Positions 56,165 through 64,000 of a DNA stretch of 64,000 nt are shown here, piece by piece (the stretch's first letter is position 1; every line of letters begins with the position of its first letter). This DNA comes from Strigamia acuminata (taxonomy: Eukaryota > Arthropoda > Chilopoda > Geophilomorpha > Linotaeniidae), in assembly GCA_949358305.1 (NCBI GenBank), contig OX442314.1, forward strand, positions 39,874,581-39,938,580. The letters run 5' to 3'. Made by a program: the position numbers and the translations under genes. The notes below the pieces were generated by a model. That model did not search any database. It was not told where the DNA came from and saw nothing but the letters and a program-made list of their open reading frames with translations.

Positions 56165-56243
56165 GATGAAGAAAATGTGAAATGATTAAATAAATAACTC
56201 AAAAAACTAACCTTTTCGCGCGTTTAAGCCTTATAGGTGAGAG

Positions 56244-56264
56244 CGAATCCTGTCAGGCTCGCCA
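56244..56264 (-). promoter_or_regulatory. Gyp1 primer binding site
   Basis: The plus strand reads CGAATCCTGTCAGGCTCGCCA, the form of a tRNA 3' end: T-arm CGAATCC, acceptor strand, discriminator G, CCA. It lies 4 bases from the LTR. The isotype cannot be fixed without a tRNA set. Confidence 0.6.
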
Positions 56265-56268
56265 TGTT

Positions 56269-56941
56269 TGTTACGAATCAACTTAGATGTTTAATTGATT
56301 TGATCTGAATTTACGCGCAAGGTGATGTTAGCGCAAACCAGTGGGCAAAGTTCGTAGATTTACTCTGTTTGTTCCATCGTCATATGCGGATATCGGACGG
56401 TGAATAAACCTAACTCGCTGTAACACACATTATTTATATTCGACGGGCTCAATCTCACGTTGTGGGTCTTTACGTTTAAAAAGAATGAGTATGCGCAGTG
56501 ATATTCATATGCGGGTGGGTGTAGGATGTCACAGGCATGCGAAGGGATAAAAGGTGGGCAAAAAGAGGCGCTATTAAGTGTTAGATTAGAAGGTGCGCGT
56601 GTTAAAGCGCAAAATAAAGATTGACAAACTCAATTCAATCTAAGAGGTGTTAACTCGTTGAGAGAAATATGAGAAGTGTGGATTATGGATAAAAGCAGTG
56701 ACCAGGTAAACATGAGTCATGTGACCAGGTCGATTTAAGTGGGTGAGGGGGGTGAAAGGTATAAAATAAGGTTAATTGTTGGAAATAATAAGATGCGCGC
56801 AATGAAGCTGCGCATATATTTAGAGATGAATCATCGATGTTAGATGAAAAGAAAGATTGGGAAAAAATAAGAAAACTTAAGATTGGGTCAGTCTAAGTTA
56901 GAAACGAATAAAAAAGAAGGGTGGGTAACCGGCCCGTGACA
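56269..56941 (-). repeat. Gyp1 5' LTR (673 bp)
   Basis: Same sequence as the left LTR plus an 11 bp insertion (ATATCGGACGG) near 56390. Gag begins about 105 bases inside it. Confidence 0.92.
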
Positions 56942-57145
56942 AAGTTTTTTTCCATTTTTAAACCGTTTTTTAAGGTTTTTAATGTTTTTTTCCCCTTTTT
57001 TCCCGGTTTTTTGATGATTTTTCAGGTTTTTTTCAAGTTTTAATCAGTTTTTCATGGTTTTTATTTTTTTTTTTCGGTTTTAACCGGTGTTTTATCATCT
57101 TTTACGTGTTTTTCTAATTTAAAAAGAGTTTCTTACAGTTTTAAC

Positions 57146-57480
57146 CGAGATTCTCATGGGAAATTCTCATATTTTTGAATTTTTGACTTTCGACCTTATT
57201 CATATAAAAATTTAGAGTTTCGACCTTATTCATGAATAAGGTCGAAATTATATGAATAAGGTCGAAATTACATTTTCTGAAATTACTAGGGTCGAAATGA
57301 CTAAGGTCGAAATCCTATTTCGATCTTATTCATGAATAAGGTCGAAATGACTAAGGTCGAAATCCTGTTTCGATCTTATTCGTGAATAAGGTCGAAACTC
57401 TAAATTTTTATATGAATAAGGTCGAAATGAATAAGGTCGAAATCTTGTTTCGACCTTATTCATTTCGACCCAAGTATCCC
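57146..57480 (-). repeat. Right inverted repeat, array of AATAAGGTCGAAA
   Basis: Mirror of 16281-16625, with the same hairpin-forming units in slightly different number and order. It ends CCCAAGTATCCC. Unit number differs between arms, which suggests slippage or conversion within the array. Confidence 0.8.
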
Positions 57481-57483
57481 ATG

Positions 57484-57535
57484 TCACCATATGACCACTA
57501 AGAAATCAAAATAAATCGAATTAAAACAAATCAAA
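57484..57535. other. Short AT-rich spacer
   Basis: Between the foldback element and the SEC23 fragment. Nothing recognised. Confidence 0.4.
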
Positions 57536-57990
<455 letters not shown>

Positions 57991-58280
57991 TAACAAAATC
58001 GTTACTTTTTTGTTACATTAAAAGCATCAAATACATTCACCCGACTTGCAAAACACAAACAAATCGACGTCGAACGGGCCGCTCTTCGCGCAAGATCCGG
58101 GCTGCACTCGCTACCGTCTTCACCCGAAAGTTTTGTTGGAAACTGTCATTTTTGAAACATTGTTAATTGTTATATTTGGATTGTTGGGTGTTTTCAAATA
58201 CAACACCATGCCCATGGTGTTATGTTTAGATTTGGATAAAAATATATAAACCGTACAGTATATTGTTGTTTTTGTTAATT
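57991..58280. other. Non-coding stretch with a small palindrome
   Basis: Includes the inverted pair AACACCATG-CC-CATGGTGTT at 58202-58221. It also has CTACCGTCTTCACCCGAA near 58108-58125, whose reverse complement recurs at about 59055-59072. No gene is recognised. Confidence 0.5.
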
Positions 58281-58910
58281 TGTGAGTGTTCGGACGGACG
58301 CCACGTGGTCTGGGGAGGACCGCGAGGCGCTGGACGCAACACACACGATGATTAAATCCACGAAATACACGAAAGACACAAGTTTAGGTTTTGGTTATTA
58401 CTTTATTGTTGTCTAGGGGTATGATATGGTGTCTCAAGGTGTATTTCCCAAATGTAATAGCGGTTTTGCCGCTATTCCTAATTGACCACGTGTCACGGCA
58501 ATCGGTAGATCGCCATGACACGCGAGATCGGTTATTGCAGTTTGTGCCGCGTCGTCGCAACGTTCTTTAGAAACGTGCGGCGAACACGGCGTGTTGGACG
58601 CTCAGGTCCCGACCGGCAACAGCATTGCTGCGTCGGTCCTTCGGGTCTTTCCTACGATCGGCATTGCGAAGAAGGTCGGAACACGACCGTTCGCCATGCT
58701 GGTCAAGAATCAACTGTCGGGCTACTGCGGGGCCCACCACTTCCGGAAGGGGCACTTCCGGTTCCCAATTGGCCGGAGCCAACGACCGACAGCTCCACCT
58801 GGTGCAGGGGACCGCGCCAGGTCGCGCACGAGAAACACGAGGTGCGCGAGAGCTTGGAAGCGCCGTGTGTCGCAGTGAAGTGACACAGGCTGAGTGAACA
58901 GCTGGTCACA
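58281..58910 (-). repeat. Solo LTR (630 bp), copy 2
   Basis: TGTGAGTGTTCGG...CTGGTCACA with the 4 bp target duplication AATT (58277-58280 and 58911-58914). Same family as 14607-15229 but visibly diverged. A minus-strand AATAAA lies at about 58401. Confidence 0.82.
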
Positions 58911-59002
58911 AATTTACATATCTTTTTTGTTCTTTTAATGAATACAAATTAATAAAGTTACTAACGATTTTACTTTTTCCACAAACTTACATGATATTGG
59001 CT

Positions 59003-59054
59003 GAATACAACACCATGGTGTTGTATTCGATTACAACACCAGGGTGGTGTTGTA
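59003..59054. repeat. Pair of ATACAACACC palindromes
   Basis: 59003-59028 is a perfect 26 bp palindrome (GAATACAACACC-AT-GGTGTTGTATTC). It is followed by TACAACACC ... GGTGTTGTA at 59032-59054. The motif recurs in part at 58199-58221. Confidence 0.85.
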
Positions 59055-59480
59055 TTCGGGTGAAGACGGTAGGAAGCAGGCATTGGAAGAGGCCGAAGCC
59101 ACCTCCCTCGCGATGCAGGTCGACGCACAGAATCAGTCAGACATCGTCATGGACGGGACTTCAACCGATTCGGTTGAGACCATCGCCCAGGAAGATGTTT
59201 TGCCAATGGAGACTGAGCAGGTCGAGGTTCCTCTTGCCCAGCCTGAGAGCGCCAGGTTGGAGTTGAGGGACTCCGGCGACATTGAATCAACAGCTAGCAA
59301 GCACGAGTGCAGTGCCGCTGGAGGAAAAATGCGCTCAATTTAGGAACAGAAGAGCAGCAAGTGACCGGACTCGAGGGTTTGTCCCTAGATGCCCGTGAAC
59401 AGCAGCGATCGGACGAGAAGCTAGAATTACTCCTGCAGACTGCAGCGCAAAGAAGTGAGGGGCAAAAAATTGTACAATAA
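59044..59480 (+). pseudogene. Acidic orphan 3' coding fragment
   Basis: The frame from 59044 gives an acidic, Glu/Gln-rich peptide (ALEEAEATSLAMQVDAQNQS, EDVLPMETEQVEVPL). It stops at 59343 after an A run (GGAAAAATGC). One frame over, the same composition continues (NLGTEEQQVTGLEGLSL ... LLLQTAAQRSEGQ) to a TAA at 59478-59480, with AATAAA at 59483-59488. A single-base slip in the A run is therefore likely. It looks like the 3' end of a coding sequence, perhaps retroposed. The family is not recognised, and the first residues overlap the palindromic repeat. Confidence 0.4.
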
Positions 59481-59488
59481 TGAATAAA

Positions 59489-59669
59489 ATTAAAACACAA
59501 TCTTTATCGTTGATCCCGAAATGGTTTTAATTTAATCTACACACTTTTCCTGAACACCGCCAAATGCGCATAATACGCCGGCGCGTACGTACGCGATATA
59601 AATTACGGAAATGACGTCATATGATGTCATTTCTGTAATTTTCATGGAGTAGACTGCTAAAAGTGTACT
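59489..59669. other. Non-coding stretch with a 40 bp near-palindrome
   Basis: 59601-59640 (AATTACGGAAATGACGTCAT and its near mirror) has 18 of 20 paired positions. It is preceded by a CG-rich run CGCGTACGTACGCG. Nothing else is seen. Confidence 0.6.
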
Positions 59670-60382
59670 AAAACTGGTTTTTTAATTCAACCAGAGGTCA
59701 GAGAAGGACGAAAACCCCTGAAGCAAACAATCATTGGTATACTGATGCTGTGGGATGACTTGAAAATTAATTACAACTTCAAATCTCTTGCTACAAGAAG
59801 ATGTAACCAAGATCCAGTTGAGAATTTCTTTTCCACCGTTAGGCAGCATGGTGGCTGTAATGATGCACCAACACCAACACAATTCAATCAGATCTTCAAA
59901 AAAATTGTCATTAATTCCTTACTCAAATCAAGTACTGCAGCAAATTGTCAATTCGACACAGATGTAATTCTTTGCTGTTGCAATCGCTTACAGAATTATC
60001 AAAGCAGACAAATGTTAATACTGGTATCGCTCCAACTACAAGTTTGGTATTGTTGTTTCCCTCTTCATTGTTGACATTACCAGAAATCACAAGCGAGCAT
60101 GAAAAAGTTATTCCTTACATGTCTGGTTATGTTTTAAAAAAGTTACTGTCATGGCATGAATGTGATATTTGCATCTAATCCCTACAAAATAACACAAAGG
60201 TGTTATCACATGACAGGCAGCTTTTAACATTTTTTAAAGCATATGATAATACTGACAGCAATTTTCACCACTTACATCTGCCAAGTGTAGGTTTTGTAAA
60301 ATTTCTTGAGATGCGTGACAACCTGAGAATTTTGCAAAAATTATTGAAAAAGAAAATATTTCCCAAACTCAGTGTAGCTTAA
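59670..60382 (+). pseudogene. P-element/THAP9-like transposase C-terminal remnant
   Basis: The reading begins before 59745 and gives LKINYNFKSLATRRCNQDPV then ENFFSTVRQHGGCNDAPTPT, the conserved C-terminal block of P-element and THAP9 transposases. After a frameshift near 59970-60000 it continues (ITSEHEKVIPYMSGYVLKK, CDICI), hits a TAA at 60176, then continues in the same frame (LSHDRQLLTFFKAYDN) to 60382. The THAP zinc finger and catalytic centre upstream are missing. No inverted repeats were identified. Confidence 0.78.
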
Positions 60383-60685
60383 CAAATGACCAATCTGTTG
60401 TTGTATTCCTTTCAACCTGCAAAAATGCAAAAATATTTGTAATGTGTTTATTTTATAAGATCAAAATTGAGGAATGTTAAAAATAAGAAAAGGAAATATT
60501 TAAAAATTACTAGTCAGTAAATAAATACATACCGGTACTAGTAGTTTAGCAAACACACCAATGAGTACTTGATTTTTTTTTAGCTGGTAGCGCTGCAGTC
60601 GCTGTGACGCAACAATCACTTCAGTAAACATCAAAGGCGGTGGGCGGAGTGGCCATTCTGTATTATTCTGTGGTCGAAGAGCTAA
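60383..60685. other. Non-coding stretch
   Basis: AT-rich, then a short GC-richer part near 60585-60660. No gene, RNA or repeat is supported. Confidence 0.45.
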
Positions 60686-60814
60686 TGCCGCTACGGGGTT
60701 TACGTACATAAATCAGGGTAAACCTTTCTCGACAGAACGAATCTTTCATCCCCCAACATATGTATAGAAGCCTAAAAGAACCGTTGAAACTGACTGAAAA
60801 GAAGATATCAAGGT
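60686..60814 (+). repeat. Third, diverged copy of the 96 bp repeat
   Basis: Shares GCTACGGGG, CAGAACGAATCTTTCATCCC and the following CCGTTGAAACTGACTGAAAA with the repeat at 417-561. One unit only. Like the left copies, it lies near a cullin gene. Confidence 0.75.
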
Positions 60815-61102
60815 GGAAAGTTTGTGTTGTTTCATTCACCGTGAGATTAAAAATAATAATAATAATAAATGGAAGTGAAAAAAATAAAATTGGAAAGTGC
60901 AAGCCTTAAATAGAGTTAAAATGAGTTATAATTCAAATTTATTCCTTCAAAACAAGTTCATCGATTGCGGGGGTTTGTAATGTCGTTGGATTGAAGAGAC
61001 AACATCAATACAGGGAAGTTATCATCTTGTTTATTTCTATATACTTGTTTTGAAAATGTTGTTGAGTGTGACCTTTGAAATATATATATTTTTTTTTTAA
61101 AT
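60815..61102. other. AT-rich region downstream of the right cullin
   Basis: Includes (AAT)n near 60850-60868 and T tracts near 61089-61098. No gene is seen. Confidence 0.5.
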
Positions 61103-61108
61103 TTTATT
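61103..61108 (-). terminator. Poly(A) signal of the right cullin
   Basis: TTTATT on the plus strand (AATAAA on the gene's strand), about 70 bases after the stop codon. Confidence 0.5.
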
Positions 61109-61176
61109 AATTTATAAAATGTGATTCAATGTTCGAAATAATGTCGTAAAAAAGTGAAAATCCAACAAAAAAGAAT

Positions 61177-63483
61177 TTAAGCAACGTACAATAATGTGTT
61201 GAAATCGGACGCATCTCTCGCCAAGTAATTATTCTCGATGCACCACTCGACTTGCTCCTTGATCATCCTCTTGGTGGGCAAAAACATGTTTTTCAACAAT
61301 ACCACCAACTCCATCTGCAACTGATCGCTCGCAATAGTCTTCCTCGTTTTCGCAACACGGACCAGCGCTTCTTGCATCCTCAGCTCCCTCAACTGTACGA
61401 TCTCTTCGTTCTCCGCCTCTTTACTCTCCATCGACAGCTGCAACCGTCCGATCAGGTTCACTTTACCCCGTTTCTGCTCTTTCCCATTCCGAACCAAAGC
61501 GAACTCGTCGTTTATCCAAAACTGCGACTCACGATTGAAACCCGACGGCGACTTCACTTCCGGGTCGCACAACACAACGTTCCGTTTCAAACTCGTCGTC
61601 GTCGCGACCAACGACCACATGGTTTTCTGCAGCTGAGCTTCGGGCAGCTCGGTCGCCAATCGCAGATCCTCGAACGAAATTCTGTCGTTCGGACGCTCGT
61701 TCCACGCAAACAGCAACGCCATTTGGAACGTCGTCACGTCTAAATCGAATTTACCCGCCGCATTCTGGAAAGTAATCGTTGCAGTCGACAACTGATGGTC
61801 CCAAGTCAATTTCCTTCCACTGAACTTGGTATTGTAAAATTTCTCCATCTCGCACACGTAATCCTCCAATTCGAGCGGCAGCGTCACGGCCATTTTGTTT
61901 CCCGGTCGCGACAAAGCGGTGGAAGTAAAAATCTTGACGTTGATTGAGTCTTTGATTTTCGGATTCGATTCTCTCAAGTCGCGATTGAAATCACCGCTCA
62001 ATTGGATGTCGTTGAACATCTGCGAGGCCTTGAAGACGTACTCGGCCGGCATCCCGATCTCTTTCAACCACCCGATCATCTCTTCTTCCTTGTCCAGATC
62101 GGCCGACGTGTCCAAGAGCAAACGCCGCGTCAAATGCGACTTGTAATAGATCATGTAAACGTCGACGTTCGATACGAATTTGAGCAGCTGAACGGCGTCT
62201 TTCAACTTGCTGTCGACGTCCGCCGAAGTGAGTTTCCTGCTCATTGGCGTTTTCCGTAACAACAAGTCGCAGTAGTTGGCCAACAACTCGGGGCATTTTG
62301 ACTCGGCCGAAGTTTTGTTTCTCACCCGCAGTTCCAACTTAAAGATGGTCGTGTCGTTGACGATTATTCTGAACGCCCTGTCTCTTGAAGTAAGAAATCG
62401 CGCGTCGGCTTCAAAAGCCACCTCGATCAATTCGCCGAACCGGTTGAACAGGTCGATGAGTCGTTGCACGTACTTGTCGGAATTGTCGACGACCGTTTCG
62501 GCCGCGACCAACAAGTCCGCCAAACACGTGTCTACGGTGAACTTTTCCAGTTCCTTTAACATGGCCGCGATGCCGTCGGTCGTGCGATGCATCAAGCGAA
62601 ACATCCGCTGAAGATTCTCGATGTCGTTCTGCTCGACCATCGACACGAATTCGGATAGAATCGTGTCCTGGACGGGCACCACCAACAGATCGGCGCACAC
62701 TTTCGTCAGCGGAGTTTCCGAATCCCAATCCAACTTCAAATATTTGTCCGCGCGCTTTATTTCTTCGACGAATCTCCCATCCGCATATTTCATGTAATCC
62801 ACGACTCCGCTGGCCATCGACACCTCGGCCACTTCTTTTTGATAAAACGCCCGCGTCGTGTCGATGTATGCTTTTTCGAACATTTCTCGGTAATTAAAAT
62901 ACTTGTCGCCATCAACAGTGCACGCGTCTATGTCGGATACGCGTAAGTTCGTTATTAAGATTGGATCGCCCACTTTGCCGTTCCTTTCTGCGTCGATTAG
63001 ATTCATCGCGCTCGTGTGCACGCTGGGCGCAATTTTGATGAAAATATCGTCGTTCCATGAATCCAGCATCAACTTGCGCACACTGAAGTCATTCGCATCG
63101 TGTTCCCACTTCTTAATCGTCAACGGATTAAACGGTCCTGACAGAATTACACTATCTTTCAAGAATTTTTCCCATTCGGCGACGTACACTTTGACCGACG
63201 CTTCGTCTTCGCGATGGATTTCGATTTTTTCCAGCGTACAGTTAATGATCGATTTAACGTTTTCCGCCGCGATGTCGTACATTGATTTTTCAAGATCGTA
63301 CTGCACACAACCTTCGTGCACCATATGAAATAAATCCAACCACTCCTCGTGAGTAAAAGGTTCTCGCTGCAACACTTTAAAAACGGTCTCGCTAATCAAC
63401 GGAAGCTTCATGCTTTTGAATTCAGTTTCAGATGCTTCGTATGCCAATTCAGTTTCAGATTTTTCGTATGTAGAAGTTGCCAT
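61177..63483 (-). CDS. Cullin-5-like ubiquitin ligase scaffold, second copy (intronless)
   Basis: A 768-residue single-exon cullin, clearly homologous along its whole length to the gene at 2195-4456 but well diverged. The N-terminus carries a short repeat, YEKSETELAYEASETEF. Helical cullin repeats are followed by the cullin homology domain (IYYKSHLTRRLLLDTSADL, FYNTKFSGRKLTWDHQ). The winged-helix end holds VRVAKTRKTI, whose Lys712 is in the neddylation position, then LLKNMFLPTKRMIKEQVEWC and a final LLYVA. The CUL5-type tail suggests pairing with an RBX2-type RING, which is family knowledge and not shown here. It has a TATA box and short 3' UTR of its own. Both copies are open and free of stop codons, which suggests both are under selection. 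Confidence 0.9.
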   Translation of the reverse strand: MATSTYEKSETELAYEASETEFKSMKLPLISETVFKVLQREPFTHEEWLDLFHMVHEGCVQYDLEKSMYDIAAENVKSIINCTLEKIEIHREDEASVKVYVAEWEKFLKDSVILSGPFNPLTIKKWEHDANDFSVRKLMLDSWNDDIFIKIAPSVHTSAMNLIDAERNGKVGDPILITNLRVSDIDACTVDGDKYFNYREMFEKAYIDTTRAFYQKEVAEVSMASGVVDYMKYADGRFVEEIKRADKYLKLDWDSETPLTKVCADLLVVPVQDTILSEFVSMVEQNDIENLQRMFRLMHRTTDGIAAMLKELEKFTVDTCLADLLVAAETVVDNSDKYVQRLIDLFNRFGELIEVAFEADARFLTSRDRAFRIIVNDTTIFKLELRVRNKTSAESKCPELLANYCDLLLRKTPMSRKLTSADVDSKLKDAVQLLKFVSNVDVYMIYYKSHLTRRLLLDTSADLDKEEEMIGWLKEIGMPAEYVFKASQMFNDIQLSGDFNRDLRESNPKIKDSINVKIFTSTALSRPGNKMAVTLPLELEDYVCEMEKFYNTKFSGRKLTWDHQLSTATITFQNAAGKFDLDVTTFQMALLFAWNERPNDRISFEDLRLATELPEAQLQKTMWSLVATTTSLKRNVVLCDPEVKSPSGFNRESQFWINDEFALVRNGKEQKRGKVNLIGRLQLSMESKEAENEEIVQLRELRMQEALVRVAKTRKTIASDQLQMELVVLLKNMFLPTKRMIKEQVEWCIENNYLARDASDFNTLLYVA

Positions 63484-63560
63484 TTCGATCGAATATTAGA
63501 GCAAGTACTGACGATGCTGAAGATACTGAACAAGAATGATTTGATATTTGATTCTTGTTC

Positions 63561-63568
63561 TTTATATA
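63561..63568 (-). promoter_or_regulatory. TATA box of the right cullin
   Basis: TATATAAA on the minus strand, 78 bases before the ATG at 63483, inside CGTATATAAAGAACAAG. Confidence 0.6.
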
Positions 63569-63570
63569 CG

Positions 63571-64000
63571 TCAACTTAAAGAGAACGTTATTAAAACGAT
63601 ATCAACCTAAACGTTCACTGTTCGATTCGTCAAGTTCATTTATTACTGACTATTAAATACGTGGAGATAACGTTGTGAGAGACGCATGGTGAACTTTATT
63701 CATTAATTTCTTTTAAACAACTAATTGAGTACGATATGTTATTTGACTTGAAAAAAATTCAATATTTTTAATGTTGGCAATTAATTACACTGCAGCTTGT
63801 AAACAAATTCTTATTGACAGCTTCCATCGGTTATTTTGGTCAAGTTTTCAAAACCAAAAGCTCAAAATAAATCGAAGGTACTGCCTGTTTCGGACCAGGG
63901 CGTCGAGTGTAGAGCCGTGGTTTTACTGTCAATCTAGACTTCTGAAATTTCTCAACCGTAGCCTCTAATGTTACATTGTAGTTGACTTTGGTTGCCAATT
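63571..64000. other. Upstream region of the right cullin
   Basis: AT-rich, no coding frame or repeat recognised. Confidence 0.45.

Larger units (their letters stand above)
17043..56941 (-). mobile_element. Ty3/gypsy element Gyp1 with a post-pol ORF
   Basis: LTRs at both ends (TGTTACG...GTGACA) with the 4 bp target duplication AAGT at 17039-17042 and 56942-56945. Reading leftward: 5' LTR, primer site, gag, protease, [hAT insertion], RT/RNase H, [copia-A insertion], integrase, a post-pol ORF, polypurine tract, 3' LTR. RNase H before integrase is the gypsy order. By eye the LTRs differ by about three substitutions and one 11 bp indel, so insertion was fairly recent, yet gag and RT carry stop codons. 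Confidence 0.92.
16281..57480. mobile_element. Foldback-like inverted-repeat element hosting Gyp1
   Basis: Left (16281-16625) and right (57146-57480) ends are long inverted repeats. Without Gyp1 (17043-56941) and one 4 bp duplication, the element is about 1.3 kb. It begins GGGAT and ends ATCCC, flanked by ATG on both sides (16278-16280 and 57481-57483), a candidate 3 bp target duplication. The interior is T-rich with no ORF, so it would need a transposase from elsewhere. Class unknown. Confidence 0.65.

Noticed and set aside
56244-56264. tRNA gene at the Gyp1 leader
   Set aside because: Only the 3' end of a tRNA is present and it abuts an LTR, so it is a primer binding site.

Overview
This is a eukaryotic, almost certainly invertebrate animal, genomic window. 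The evidence is two CUL5-type cullin genes, a MYND-finger gene, a SEC23 fragment with 60 and 62 bp GT-AG introns, and a dense mix of Ty1/copia, Ty3/gypsy, hAT, P-element-like and small inverted-repeat transposons. No bacterial gene layout is seen. An arthropod-like genome fits, but I cannot name the species from sequence alone.

Left flank (1-16280): an intronless CUL5-like gene (2195-4456, +) with a TATA box, a decayed piece of a second cullin copy just downstream, and a minus-strand copia element (4956-9637) with its own LTRs, target duplication and half-tRNA primer site, sitting inside a degraded hAT-like element. Then come a MYND zinc-finger gene (10766-11671, +), three short terminal-inverted-repeat elements, and a copia gag/protease remnant split by a solo LTR.

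Centre (16281-57480): a nested transposon stack. An inverted-repeat (foldback-like) element contains a gypsy element, Gyp1 (17043-56941, minus strand, 4 bp target duplication). Gyp1 was hit by a hAT element (51702-53214, 8 bp duplication) between protease and RT, and by copia-A (25148-49599, 5 bp duplication) between RNase H and integrase. Copia-A contains a head-to-tail array of a Mag-like gypsy element, Gyp2 (29160-46703: one truncated and two full units sharing 120 bp LTRs). The middle Gyp2 unit contains copia-B (31784-38887), whose gag-pol frame is intact. The exact boundaries close arithmetically: both full Gyp2 units have the same 4405 bp period once copia-B is subtracted. Copia-B and the last Gyp2 unit look coding-competent. 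Gyp1 and copia-A have nearly identical LTRs but broken frames.

The most unusual coding content is downstream of the Gyp1 integrase, where an envelope gene would lie. It is a long same-strand ORF of unknown function (about 578 aa, continuing after a frameshift to about 19577) with paired CxxCxGxG zinc motifs and its own TATA-like box, and no signal peptide or membrane segment.

Right flank (57481-64000): a SEC23 gene fragment with introns, a second solo LTR of the family seen on the left, short palindromic repeats, an acidic orphan 3' coding fragment, a P-element/THAP9-like transposase remnant, and a second intronless CUL5-like gene on the minus strand (61177-63483). The two cullins converge on the transposon block, and a related 96 bp repeat lies near each.
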